From Mucilaginibacter sp. PPCGB 2223 (GTDB taxonomy: Bacteria; Bacteroidota; Bacteroidia; Sphingobacteriales; Sphingobacteriaceae): DNA of 64,000 nt. The notes beneath the pieces are model-generated. The model saw only the letters and a program-made list of their open reading frames with translations, did not search any database and was not told the DNA's origin. Location of the stretch: the NCBI RefSeq assembly GCF_001705515.1, contig NZ_MDJS01000001.1, positions 1,116,001 to 1,180,000 on the forward strand, written 5' to 3'. The translations under genes and the position numbers were made by a program. This document shows, piece by piece, positions 8,727 through 16,508 of the stretch (positions are counted from its first letter, which is position 1; each line of letters begins with the position of its first letter).

Positions 8727-8732
8727 GTTTCC
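8705..8732. promoter_or_regulatory. Candidate TetR operator (inverted repeat)
   Basis: GGAAAC (8705-8710) and GTTTCC (8727-8732) form a perfect inverted repeat with a 16-nt spacer; similarity extends inward (GGAAACATTTT against GGAAACTTTGA). It covers the -33 element and most of the spacer, so a dimer bound here would block polymerase. Confidence 0.5.
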
Positions 8733-8815
8733 AAATATTATCATTACGTTAAGCTGACAATTCGGAAAAGCTAAAGTTTACTGTTTATGAGCTTAGAAGA
8801 GGCTGGCTAATTTGC

Positions 8816-8823
8816 TATATTTG
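8816..8823 (+). promoter_or_regulatory. -7 element of the purB promoter
   Basis: Perfect TATATTTG, 20 bp before the purB start. No clear TTTG at -33. Confidence 0.5.
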
Positions 8824-8843
8824 CGAAAAAATCACCGATCAAA

Positions 8844-10184
8844 ATGCTTTCACCACTTTCGGCGGTATCACCTGTGGATGGCCGTTATCATAACACTACC
8901 AAAGAACTTTCGCCTTATTTTTCAGAAGCCGCGCTGATCAAATACCGGGTTTTTGTTGAGATAGAATATTTTATAGCGTTGTGCGAAATACCGCTGCCTC
9001 AACTGCAGCATTTTGACAGACCACTTTTTAAAAAGTTACGGGATATCTACCAAAATTTTTCGGAGAGTGATGCCCAGGCTATCAAAGACACCGAAAAAAT
9101 AACCAATCACGATGTAAAAGCCGTAGAATATTTCATCAAAAACAAGTTCGATGAGTTTGGCCTTTCGGAGTACAAAGAGTTTATACACTTTGGTTTAACA
9201 TCGCAGGATATTAATAACACGGCTATACCTTACTCATTTAAACTGGCTATCGACGAAGTTTACCTGCCGAACATCAAAGCGGTGACCGATCAGTTAAGAA
9301 GCTATGCCGGCGAATGGAAAGATGTGCCTATGCTGGCACACACGCACGGGCAACCGGCATCACCCACACGGCTCGGCAAGGAAATTATGGTTTTTGTGGA
9401 ACGACTCGAAGCTCAACTCGACTTGCTCGCGCAAATACCTTACTCCGCAAAATTTGGTGGTGCTACCGGGAATTTTAATGCGCATTTTGTGGGATACCCG
9501 GAGCACGACTGGAAAGCTTTCGGCAATCATTTTGTAAACGATATTCTGGGGCTAAAACGCTCGCAGCATACCACACAGATTGAGCATTACGACAATTTTG
9601 CCGCACATTGCGACGCGCTGAAACGTATCAATAACATTTTGATAGATCTCGACCGGGATATGTGGACCTACATATCCATGAATTATTTTAAGCAGAAGAT
9701 CAAAGCGGGCGAGATCGGCTCATCGGCCATGCCGCATAAGGTTAACCCGATTGATTTTGAGAACTCCGAAGGCAACCTGGGTATTGCTAACGCCTTGTTT
9801 GAGCATTTGGCGGCAAAACTACCGATATCTCGCCTGCAGCGTGACCTGACCGACTCGACCGTGTTACGTAACATCGGCGTGCCGGTGGCTCACACACTGA
9901 TCGCGATGAAATCGACCATGAAAGGCCTGGGAAAATTGCTGCTGAACCAACCTGCGTTAAACGCGCACCTCGAAGCAAACTGGGCCGTAGTTGCCGAAGC
10001 GATACAAACCATCCTTCGCCGCGAGGGCTACCCAAACCCATACGAAGCGCTAAAAGAATTGACCCGTACCAACCAGGAGATCAACGCCGCTACGATTGCC
10101 GATTTTGTGGAGACATTACAGGTTGGCGAAGAGGTTAAGGCGGAGATCAGGATGATTAGCCCGGCGACGTATACGGGGATATAG
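8844..10184 (+). CDS. purB: Adenylosuccinate lyase
   Basis: Splits adenylosuccinate to AMP and SAICAR to AICAR, releasing fumarate, in purine synthesis. 446 aa, normal for the E. coli-like long form. Starts MLSPLSAVSPVDGRYHNTTK, the standard purB N-terminus. THGQPASPTRLGKE supplies the catalytic His region and GSSAMPHKVNPIDFENSEGN (about residue 292 onward) is the fumarase/aspartase superfamily signature loop with the catalytic Ser. Stands alone between the divergent efflux operon and the nfu-like gene. Its stop codon directly abuts a palindromic repeat. Confidence 0.96.
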   Translation: MLSPLSAVSPVDGRYHNTTKELSPYFSEAALIKYRVFVEIEYFIALCEIPLPQLQHFDRPLFKKLRDIYQNFSESDAQAIKDTEKITNHDVKAVEYFIKNKFDEFGLSEYKEFIHFGLTSQDINNTAIPYSFKLAIDEVYLPNIKAVTDQLRSYAGEWKDVPMLAHTHGQPASPTRLGKEIMVFVERLEAQLDLLAQIPYSAKFGGATGNFNAHFVGYPEHDWKAFGNHFVNDILGLKRSQHTTQIEHYDNFAAHCDALKRINNILIDLDRDMWTYISMNYFKQKIKAGEIGSSAMPHKVNPIDFENSEGNLGIANALFEHLAAKLPISRLQRDLTDSTVLRNIGVPVAHTLIAMKSTMKGLGKLLLNQPALNAHLEANWAVVAEAIQTILRREGYPNPYEALKELTRTNQEINAATIADFVETLQVGEEVKAEIRMISPATYTGI

Positions 10185-10262
10185 TCCCCACCCAAACCCT
10201 CTTCGGAAGAGCGGGCTTAAAAAATCTCCCCCTGCAGGGGGAGATTTAGACGGGGCTCGGTC
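10185..10262. repeat. Palindromic intergenic repeat, C-rich family copy 1
   Basis: Begins directly at the purB stop. Two hairpins: CTCTTCGGAAGAG, and TCTCCCCCTGCAGGGGGAGA with a perfect 10-bp stem. The layout (CCAAACCCTC, GGGCTTAAAA, CTCCCC hairpin, GATTTAGA, GGGGCT) is shared with 26611-26698. May serve as terminator or as a mobile repeat. Confidence 0.75.
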
Positions 10263-10343
10263 ATTTACAGGTCATACTACCGGCGGAGTGTTTGAAACTG
10301 AAAAAAGCTGAGTAATTTTGTTTATCCTTATTTAAGAAAAGTC

Positions 10344-10892
10344 ATGAATATCAACGTATATACCGAATCGACACCGAACCCCGCAACCATGAAGTTCATC
10401 GTGAACAAGTTGCTGATCAACGGCAGTGTTGACTATCCTACTAAAGAGAGCGCCGAAAAATCGCCATTCGCTAAAGAGCTGTTTAAATTCTCGTTTGTGA
10501 ACGGTGTGTTCTTCGCCAGCAACTTTGTTACGGTTACCAAAACCGAAGGCAGCGACTGGAGCGACCTGGAACCGATTGTGAAAGAGTTTGTAAAAGGCGC
10601 CGTTGAGTCGGAATTACTGGTACAATTAAAAGAGCAGGAGGATGTTGTTTTTGAAGGTACCGAGGCCGAAATTAAAATACAGCAGATATTACAGGATTAC
10701 GTGCGGCCGGCTGTTGAACAGGACGGCGGCGCGATAAGTTATAAATCGTTTAACGATGGTGTGGTAACTGTAGAACTCCGTGGCTCGTGCAGCGGCTGCC
10801 CGTCATCAACCATCACCTTAAAATCGGGCATCGAGAACCTGCTGAAACGCATGGTGCCTGAGGTCACCGAGGTGGTATCGGAAGCGATGTGA
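10344..10892 (+). CDS. NifU-like Fe-S scaffold/carrier protein with Nfu N-terminal domain
   Basis: 182 aa in two domains. Residues 1-90 form the Nfu N-terminal domain (YTESTPNPATMKFIVNKLL is the family opening). Residues about 110-182 form the NifU C-terminal domain with VRPAVEQDGGAISY and CSGCPSST, whose CxxC binds a shared 4Fe-4S cluster at a dimer interface. Predicted cytosolic carrier delivering clusters to target enzymes. Monocistronic, followed by a terminator at 11001. The domain order is that of eukaryotic NFU1 rather than E. coli NfuA, as is usual in Bacteroidota. Confidence 0.9.
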   Translation: MNINVYTESTPNPATMKFIVNKLLINGSVDYPTKESAEKSPFAKELFKFSFVNGVFFASNFVTVTKTEGSDWSDLEPIVKEFVKGAVESELLVQLKEQEDVVFEGTEAEIKIQQILQDYVRPAVEQDGGAISYKSFNDGVVTVELRGSCSGCPSSTITLKSGIENLLKRMVPEVTEVVSEAM

Positions 10893-10895
10893 TTT

Positions 10896-11102
10896 TAGGA
10901 TTACACCGATTGTAAAAAATGATTCCACCGATAAAAATCAGTGGAATCCATACGCAATCGGTGAAATCAATAATAAGATTGTTTTACTATAGTTTGATTG
11001 AATACCAGTTTGTCATTTTGGGCAGGCTGGTATTTTTTGTTTGGGTTGCACTGATTCACTGATGTTTTTCGAATCGGTGTAATCATTTTTCAATCGGTGC
11101 AA
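10896..11102. repeat. Cluster of ATCGGTG-word repeats
   Basis: Words of the type GGATTACACCGAT and ATCGGTG(A/T/C)AATCA occur at least five times on both strands between the nfu-like gene and the NlpC/P60 gene. Similar words recur at 24640-24670 before rnpB. No coding potential seen. Confidence 0.6.
11001..11038 (+). terminator. Terminator of the NifU-like gene
   Basis: AATACCAG (11001-11008) pairs with CTGGTATT (11027-11034), followed by T. Confidence 0.75.
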
Positions 11103-11861
11103 TCACAAATATCTCTTAATGATCCGCAGCTTATGGGTATATTTTTTCTGCTCGGGTGCGTAAATGCCCTGGCCGTCGATCTGGTTAATCTTTACTTTAC
11201 CGGAGGCATGGATGATCATTTCGTTGTTGAGCATGATGCCCACGTGGGTGATACGGCCTTCGTCGTTATCGAAGAAGGCAAGATCGCCCAGGGTGGCGTT
11301 CTGCAAAAAGTCGACCACCTCGCCCTGCTCGGCCTGTTGCCAGGCGTCGCGGCGCAGGCTAACGCCCTGCGTGCGCATTACAGCCTGCGCAAAGCCCGAA
11401 CAATCGATACCAAAATGGGTACGGCCGCCCCAAAGATATGGGCTGTTGATAAAAGAATAGGCAATCTCAAGTAACGTATCTACATTACCCTGTGTATCTA
11501 CCGTAAAGGTTTCATTGCCTGCGGTGATCTTGCCGTTATTTAAAAACGGCAGGGTACTGCCAAACGGCAGGTAGATGATAGAGCTATCCCCCTCCTTTAA
11601 GGCGGCGGTAGCAAAAGTGCGCGTGGTAACCGGTTTATTTTGCGATAGCTTTTGATAAGTTTCGGCATCGATGGACGCATATTGCAGCTCGTTGAGCCAG
11701 CCTTCGTAACCGTCAAACGCATTGATAACGCGCAGCCAGTTCTCAAAACGCTCCATGATCTCGAAAGTTTCGCCAAATAACAGCTGCGAAACCTGCTCGG
11801 CGGCATGTTTGGGTTGTGCACGCAAAGGCGCTATCGCCAAATTTGCTATTCCATATTCCAT
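11103..11861 (-). CDS. C40 (NlpC/P60) peptidase with SH3-like domain
   Basis: 252 aa from MEYGIANLAIAPLRAQPKHA; a longer reading to 11900 would start inside the ferredoxin terminator and adds nothing conserved. The N-terminal part is a bacterial SH3-like domain (LRAQPKHAAEQVSQLLFGETFEI, WLRVINAFDGYEGWL). The catalytic C-terminal domain has WGGRTHFGIDCSGFAQ (Cys), ITHVGIML (His) and a following HASG. No signal peptide is visible, as in the related Bacteroidetes gamma-D-Glu-diamino acid endopeptidases that recycle peptidoglycan peptides. That substrate is inferred. Confidence 0.87.
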   Translation of the reverse strand: MEYGIANLAIAPLRAQPKHAAEQVSQLLFGETFEIMERFENWLRVINAFDGYEGWLNELQYASIDAETYQKLSQNKPVTTRTFATAALKEGDSSIIYLPFGSTLPFLNNGKITAGNETFTVDTQGNVDTLLEIAYSFINSPYLWGGRTHFGIDCSGFAQAVMRTQGVSLRRDAWQQAEQGEVVDFLQNATLGDLAFFDNDEGRITHVGIMLNNEMIIHASGKVKINQIDGQGIYAPEQKKYTHKLRIIKRYL

Positions 11862-11871
11862 ATCGCTAAAA

Positions 11872-11907
11872 TAAAAAAAGGGAACACATACCTGATGCAC
11901 TCCCTTT
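11872..11907 (-). terminator. Terminator of the ferredoxin gene
   Basis: AAAGGGA (11877-11883 on plus) pairs with TCCCTTT (11901-11907). On the minus strand the stem runs into a T run. Confidence 0.65.
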
Positions 11908-11929
11908 ACTATTTATCAAAATAAAAAAC

Positions 11930-12283
11930 TTATCCCTGTATGTGCAGCCATTCTTTTTTGGCCAGCAGTTCTTCTTTGGTTTCGCGCACATCTTCATCAT
12001 CCACACAGCAATCAACCGGGCAAACGGCGGCGCATTGCGGTTCATCGTGAAAACCAACGCACTCGGTACATTTATCGGGTACTATATAATAAACATCGTC
12101 GCTCAAAGCTGCCTGAGTTTCTTCGGCATTTAAAGTGTTACCATCGCCAAAGTCAATAATACCTTTCAAATCGGTACCATCAGAGAAACGCCACGCTGCG
12201 CCTGCATCATAAATAGCGTTGTTTGGGCATTCAGGCTCACAAGCTCCGCAGTTGATGCATTCGTCAGTGATTTTTATAGCCAT
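11930..12283 (-). CDS. 2[4Fe-4S] ferredoxin, Alvin type
   Basis: 117 aa electron carrier. The first cluster motif [12 protein letters not shown] lies near residue 11. The second, [21 protein letters not shown], has the 8-residue insertion typical of Allochromatium-type ferredoxins. Between them is a longer segment than usual (about 45 residues, [15 protein letters not shown] onward). Divergent from a LuxC-like acyl-CoA reductase, an arrangement that suggests a shared redox process; that link is inferred. A perfect -7 box lies 54 bp upstream. Confidence 0.93.
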   Translation of the reverse strand: MAIKITDECINCGACEPECPNNAIYDAGAAWRFSDGTDLKGIIDFGDGNTLNAEETQAALSDDVYYIVPDKCTECVGFHDEPQCAAVCPVDCCVDDEDVRETKEELLAKKEWLHIQG

Positions 12284-12336
12284 GTTCTTAAAATATATAT
12301 CTAACTAAATTAACTTTGCCCTCGGGCTTTAAGCCG

Positions 12337-12344
12337 CAAATATA
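12337..12344 (-). promoter_or_regulatory. -7 element of the ferredoxin promoter
   Basis: TATATTTG on the minus strand, giving a predicted leader of about 48 nt. No TTTG at -33. Confidence 0.5.
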
Positions 12345-12384
12345 ACAAAAAATCTGTTTTGGAGTTTCATCCAATGCCATTAAT

Positions 12385-13452
12385 ATGTCACAAGCAAAAA
12401 AAATATACTTAATTGATAGACTTTCGCAACTGGGCGACAAATTAAACAACCCCGACGAAGCCCTCAGGGCCCTGATTGAGACCGAACAACATTATAACGC
12501 ATGGTTCACCCCGCTGAATACGATGAACGCTGTGAAAGCCATTGGCGGTATGCTGAACCGGGAGGATCTTGCCGTGTGGTTAAGCCCTGAGCCTGGAGCC
12601 CGGAGCCCGGAGTCAGAAAAACCGGCTCAAGACTCAGGACTCCAGGCTCAGGGCTCAAAAAACGTAGGACTGATACTCGCCGGTAATATTCCATTAGTGG
12701 GTTTTCACGATGTGTTGTGCGTTTTAGTATCGAGGCACCACGCTATGATCAAGGCTTCGACCCAGGATGCAAGGTTGATTAAACATCTTTTGAACATGCT
12801 GGTGGAGATTGCGCCTGAGTTCGCGGGGAGCTTTAGCTTTGTGGAACGGCTGGCCAATTTTGACGCGGTGATAGCTACCGGCAGTAACAATACTTCGCGA
12901 TATTTTGAGTACTATTTCGGCAAAGTGCCGCACATTATCCGCAAAAACCGCAACAGTGTGACCGTACTTACCGGTATAGAAAGCACAGAACAACTGTTCT
13001 TACTGGGACATGATATCTTCGATTTTTTTGGCCTGGGATGCCGCAATGTATCGAAGCTGTGGGTACCTAAAGCCTACGATTTTGTCCCCTTCTTTGAAGC
13101 GATAGAGCCACATGCGGATATTATCAACCATCATAAATACCGCAATAATTACGATTACAACAAATCTATCTACCTGGTAAACGGCGACAAGCACCTGGAC
13201 AATGGTTTTTTACTCGTGAAGGAAGACGAGCGCCTGGCCTCGCCCCTGGCAGTATTATATTTTGAATATTATAACGACCTTGACGACGCACAAATACGCC
13301 TTGCCGGATTAAGTGAGCAGATACAATGTATTGTAAGTGAAACGGAGCTGCACCTTGATAACCAAGTAGTCGGCTTTGGCGAAAGCCAGAAACCTAAATT
13401 GTGGGACTATGCCGATGGTGTGGATACGATGGCGTTTTTGAATACGCTTTAG
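12385..13452 (+). CDS. Acyl-CoA reductase, LuxC-like, with a repeat-derived insertion
   Basis: 355 aa. NAD(P)-dependent reduction of an acyl-CoA or acyl donor to an aldehyde is the family reaction. Recognisable blocks: NVGLILAGNIPLVGFHDVLC, the IKASTQDARLIKHLL region, and VIATGSNNTSRYFEYYFGKVPHIIRKNRNSV. GLGCRNVSKLWVP holds the candidate catalytic Cys. Residues about 67-91 (SPEPGARSPESEKPAQDSG and onward) are unlike the rest. They are encoded by a perfect 16-bp inverted repeat and its interior (12583-12655), which reads through in frame. Divergent from the ferredoxin gene. Confidence 0.85.
   Translation: MSQAKKIYLIDRLSQLGDKLNNPDEALRALIETEQHYNAWFTPLNTMNAVKAIGGMLNREDLAVWLSPEPGARSPESEKPAQDSGLQAQGSKNVGLILAGNIPLVGFHDVLCVLVSRHHAMIKASTQDARLIKHLLNMLVEIAPEFAGSFSFVERLANFDAVIATGSNNTSRYFEYYFGKVPHIIRKNRNSVTVLTGIESTEQLFLLGHDIFDFFGLGCRNVSKLWVPKAYDFVPFFEAIEPHADIINHHKYRNNYDYNKSIYLVNGDKHLDNGFLLVKEDERLASPLAVLYFEYYNDLDDAQIRLAGLSEQIQCIVSETELHLDNQVVGFGESQKPKLWDYADGVDTMAFLNTL
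12583..12655. repeat. Palindromic repeat inside the acyl-CoA reductase gene
   Basis: AGCCCTGAGCCTGGAG (12583-12598) and its exact reverse complement (12640-12655) flank 41 bp that are themselves partly self-complementary. The words GAGCCCGGAG and GACTCAAGACTC-like also occur at 29169-29252. Confidence 0.85.
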
Positions 13453-13597
13453 ATCGCCATACTATTTGTATCTTAGCAGCATCTTACTGTCTTAAATAAA
13501 ATATTGAAAAGCTATTAACACGGGAATCTCTGTCCCGCTGGCCTTGTATTGCTTGCCGATACAGGCTATTTCAATTATTTTTTTAACGACAAAACTC

Positions 13598-14236
13598 ATG
13601 AACCAACATAAAACCATCGCCGTTATCGGCGGTACCGGCAAAGCCGGTAAATACCTCGTTCAGCAACTTTTAAAAAACGGCTACACCGTTAATGCGCTTG
13701 TGCGCACACCCGAAAATTTCGCGCCCTCCCACCCTGCACTTAGTATTGTAAAGGGCGATATCCAAAACATAGCAGCTATCCAAAAGATACTAAAAGGTTG
13801 CAATGCTGTACTCAGTACCCTGGGGCAAACTCAGGGCGAACCGCTGATATCGGCTTTAGCGGCCACAAATATTCTTGCGGTAATGAAAGAATACGGCATT
13901 AAACGCTACATTTTTGTTTGCGGGATGAACATTGATGTGCCGGGCGACAATAAGAACGCGGCGAACATTGCCAAATCTGATTGGATGCGGAACAATTTTC
14001 CGGCCGTGGTTGCAGATAAGCAACGAGCTTATGAGATAGTGGCCGCAAGTGTTGTGGACTGGACTATGGTGCGGGTACCAATGATTGTACAAAGTGACGA
14101 AAAAAACGGGGTAACCAACAGTTTGCAAGATTGCCCGGGCGAAAGCATCAATACCAGTGATCTGGCTGACTTTCTGATCAGTCAGATTGATGATAAACGA
14201 TATATTAGAAAATCGCCGTTTGCAGCGGGCGCTTGA
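13598..14236 (+). CDS. NAD(P)-binding protein, NmrA/atypical SDR family
   Basis: 212 aa from MNQHKTIAVIGGTGKAGKYL; a longer reading from 13544 uses a non-ATG start and would place residues before the Rossmann strand. GGTGKAG is the glycine-rich dinucleotide loop, LVRTPEN follows strand 2, and NAVLSTLGQ follows strand 4. There is no YxxxK pair in the usual place, as in the NmrA-like group. Substrate unknown. Single gene with a strong terminator. Confidence 0.83.
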   Translation: MNQHKTIAVIGGTGKAGKYLVQQLLKNGYTVNALVRTPENFAPSHPALSIVKGDIQNIAAIQKILKGCNAVLSTLGQTQGEPLISALAATNILAVMKEYGIKRYIFVCGMNIDVPGDNKNAANIAKSDWMRNNFPAVVADKQRAYEIVAASVVDWTMVRVPMIVQSDEKNGVTNSLQDCPGESINTSDLADFLISQIDDKRYIRKSPFAAGA

Positions 14237-14260
14237 GTACTGACAGACATAAAAAGCAAA

Positions 14261-14296
14261 GAAAACCCGGTAATGATAATTATCGGCCGGGTTTTC
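14261..14296 (+). terminator. Terminator of the NAD(P)-binding protein gene
   Basis: GAAAACCCGG (14261-14270) pairs perfectly with CCGGGTTTTC (14287-14296). Confidence 0.8.
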
Positions 14297-14300
14297 CTGC

Positions 14301-14403
14301 GTTAGCGATAGAAACGGATACCCGCCCTGTGGCTAATGCCTTGTGCAGTATGAGTGCCTGCCTGCCGGACGGGCAGGGATAGCGCGGGCCGCAGGCAACG
14401 CCC
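14301..14403. repeat. GTTAGCGA interspersed repeat, copy 1
   Basis: Begins GTTAGCGATAGAA, contains CCTGTGGCTAATGCCT, and ends with the palindrome GCCTGCCGGACGGGCAGG followed by AGCGCGGGCCGC. The same order of blocks occurs at 24483-24620. Confidence 0.75.
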
Positions 14404-14629
14404 GATTAAAAGCAAAAAAGTAAAAATTCAAAAGTAAAAATAACCGGCAAAGCTGCTGTGCCAACCGGGGATTGCTTTAACGGAACTATTCGTTACAGGA
14501 TGTACGCTTTTAATAAATTCGAAATCAGGTAAAACCCAATGTTTATAATTTCACTCCCTACTTATTAAACGGATTGCTACCTTTGAATTATAGCTTTAAG
14601 CTTTGTGCTTTTAGCTTTAAGCTTACAAA
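14404..14629. other. AT-rich intergenic region before the ftsE pair
   Basis: No gene seen. Contains a direct repeat TAGCTTTAAGCTT (14591-14603 and 14612-14624) joined by TGTGCTTT, ending six bases before the next start codon. Confidence 0.6.
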
Positions 14630-14833
14630 ATGTATATCATCAAAGTAAAAGGCGTTGCCAAAATACCCGATTATGTACAGCTGCGCGATGAGAAGTTTAC
14701 CCTGCTGGCTTATTTCAGGATCGACAGGCCGGATAAATCGCTCGACAAAGTTGGCCTGGCTGACAAGGCCGAGTATATAATGAATGTTGTAAAAGAGCTG
14801 CCTTTTGGGCAGATACTAAAACTGGAACTGTGA
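14630..14833 (+). CDS. Conserved small protein upstream of ftsE (67 aa)
   Basis: Begins MYIIKVKGVAKIPDYVQLRD and contains LLAYFRIDRPDKSLDKVGL and a C-terminal amphipathic helix KAEYIMNVVKELPFGQILKLEL. No signal peptide or membrane helix. The stop is one base before the ftsE start, so the two genes are almost certainly co-translated. Function unknown; the tight pairing suggests a role linked to FtsE or its transcript. Confidence 0.75.
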   Translation: MYIIKVKGVAKIPDYVQLRDEKFTLLAYFRIDRPDKSLDKVGLADKAEYIMNVVKELPFGQILKLEL

Positions 14834-14834
14834 T

Positions 14835-15518
14835 ATGATCGGTAATTCTGTTATCAAACTCAAAGATGTTGATGTTTTTCAGCAAAAACACCTGGTACTT
14901 TCGGCCGTTGACCTGCATGTGGATAAAGGCGATTTTGTGTGGCTGATAGGGCAAACCGGCTCGGGCAAGAGCAGTTTGCTGAAAGTTATTTACGGCGATC
15001 TGCATATTAACAGCGGCGAGGGCCATGCCTGCGGGTACGATCTGAAAAAACTTACCGATAAAGAAGTGCCTTTTTTGCGCCGCAAGCTGGGGATAGTTTT
15101 CCAGGATTTTCAGTTACTGACAGACCGTACCGTGGCCCAGAACCTGGAGTTTGTAATGAAAGCTACCGGCTGGAAAGATAAGAACCTGATTACCGAACGC
15201 ACCAAAGACGTGCTCGAAAAAGTGGGCCTGCGCTCCAAGATCAATAAAATGCCGCATGAGCTATCGGGTGGCGAGCAGCAACGTGTAGTAGTTGCCCGTG
15301 CGTTGCTGAACGACCCTGAAATCATTTTGGCCGACGAACCGACAGGTAACCTTGACCCCGAAACATCCGAGGACCTGGTGATGCTCCTGAAACAGATCAG
15401 CCAGGCTGGTACTGCTGTGCTGGTGGCTACGCACGATTACCAGATCATCCGGGCTTTCCCCTCGCGCATCATCAAATGCGAAAACGGAAAGGTATTGGAG
15501 GATGTGCAGATAGCTTAA
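14835..15518 (+). CDS. ftsE: Cell division ABC transporter ATPase FtsE
   Basis: 227 aa cytosolic ATPase that with FtsX regulates septal peptidoglycan hydrolysis. Walker A GQTGSGKSSLLK (about residue 39), Q-loop VFQDFQLLTDRTVAQNLEF, signature LSGGEQQRVVVARALL, Walker B IILADEPTGNLDPETSE and switch His ATHDYQ are all present. FRRKLGIVFQDF-like spacing and the overall length fit FtsE better than LolD. No ftsX lies next to it here, and LolD-type ATPases are similar, so the exact partner is less certain than the family. Confidence 0.85.
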   Translation: MIGNSVIKLKDVDVFQQKHLVLSAVDLHVDKGDFVWLIGQTGSGKSSLLKVIYGDLHINSGEGHACGYDLKKLTDKEVPFLRRKLGIVFQDFQLLTDRTVAQNLEFVMKATGWKDKNLITERTKDVLEKVGLRSKINKMPHELSGGEQQRVVVARALLNDPEIILADEPTGNLDPETSEDLVMLLKQISQAGTAVLVATHDYQIIRAFPSRIIKCENGKVLEDVQIA

Positions 15519-15519
15519 T

Positions 15520-15659
15520 AGTGAGTGGTGAATGGTTAGTAAACTTTACCTGTTGTGAAGTTTGTTTTGAATTAAAAACCTATCAGGCGACACCTACCCA
15601 CCAAAAAACAAACGGTTTTAACCAAGCCTCTCATCATTGACTACTCACCACTCACCTGA
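15520..15659. repeat. Palindromic repeat of GTGAGTGGTGA words between convergent genes
   Basis: GTGAGTGGTGA (15521-15531) and its exact reverse complement (15645-15655) border the whole gap between the ftsE and transglutaminase stops. A related word (TTCACCACTCACTAA) lies at 50676-50690. Confidence 0.7.
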
Positions 15660-16508
15660 TCACATATAGGTCAAACCGAAATGTTTTTTACCATCGTAAT
15701 AAACGGGCTCAAATACGGCTTCATCGGCTAACTCGCAACCTGCGGATATTGAACTGCATACCACATTGCCGAATATGGTAGCAATGGCGGTATCGGCAGC
15801 ATCGCGGCCGGTGGCAATCTTAACCAAACCATTTAACGGGGCCAGGTGCGTGGCATCAAATATCACCCACTCGCCACCTAAAAAGGCTTCGAAACAGGCA
15901 TGGAAGTCTTGTGGTTTTAGCTGGTGGCAATAGCCGGTAAAATACCTTGCCGGGATATCCAGCGTACGGCAAAGCGCTATGCCCAGGTGTGCAAAATCGC
16001 GGCAAACGCCGGCCTGCTCGGTAGCCGTATCGTAAGCCGATGTTTGCGAGTTGGTCGATCCGCTCAGGTATTCCACATTATCGTGTATCCACTTGGTGAG
16101 CGCCAGTACTTTTTCGAAAGCATTATTGATCTTGCCAAAACGGCTGTTGGCAAAGCGGTGCAGCTTATCCGACTGGCAGTAGCGGCTTGGGTACAGGTAA
16201 GGCAAAACCGATGGATCGAGCTGCATTACAGGTACGCTGTCGAGCACTTTACCATCCATTTTTTTATAGGACGTATCGACAAGGGCAGTGTAATTAATAT
16301 TAACGAAGCAGGGCTCGGGTACCTCTATCCGCACATAGCGGTTCTCGCCCTGTAAAGGGTTTAGTTCTTCAATCTTAAAATATGGCTCGATATGGAAAGA
16401 TTCTTCGAGCACGGTTTGTGCCGATGTACGCAGGGCATGGATATTTAATATGAACGTTGACGGGCCTTTTACGTCGTACCCTAACTGACCTGCTACTTTA
16501 AATTTCAT
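15660..16508 (-). CDS. Transglutaminase-like cysteine protease family protein, Anbu partner
   Basis: 282 aa, no signal peptide. The N-terminal half is the beta-rich bacterial transglutaminase-like domain. The core has AGVCRDFAHLGIALCRTLDIPARYFTGY (Cys near residue 168), DFHACFEAFLGGEWVIFDAT (His and Asp), so the Cys-His-Asp triad is complete. It overlaps the end of the Anbu gene by 11 bp. Transglutaminase-like proteins are standard members of Anbu operons together with an ATP-grasp and an alpha-E protein, which are absent here. Substrate unknown; a role in peptide ligation or cleavage is inferred from that context. Confidence 0.88.
   Translation of the reverse strand: MKFKVAGQLGYDVKGPSTFILNIHALRTSAQTVLEESFHIEPYFKIEELNPLQGENRYVRIEVPEPCFVNINYTALVDTSYKKMDGKVLDSVPVMQLDPSVLPYLYPSRYCQSDKLHRFANSRFGKINNAFEKVLALTKWIHDNVEYLSGSTNSQTSAYDTATEQAGVCRDFAHLGIALCRTLDIPARYFTGYCHQLKPQDFHACFEAFLGGEWVIFDATHLAPLNGLVKIATGRDAADTAIATIFGNVVCSSISAGCELADEAVFEPVYYDGKKHFGLTYM

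Noticed and set aside
14630-15518. FtsEX pair
   Set aside because: The gene before ftsE encodes a 67-aa soluble protein, not the membrane protein FtsX.
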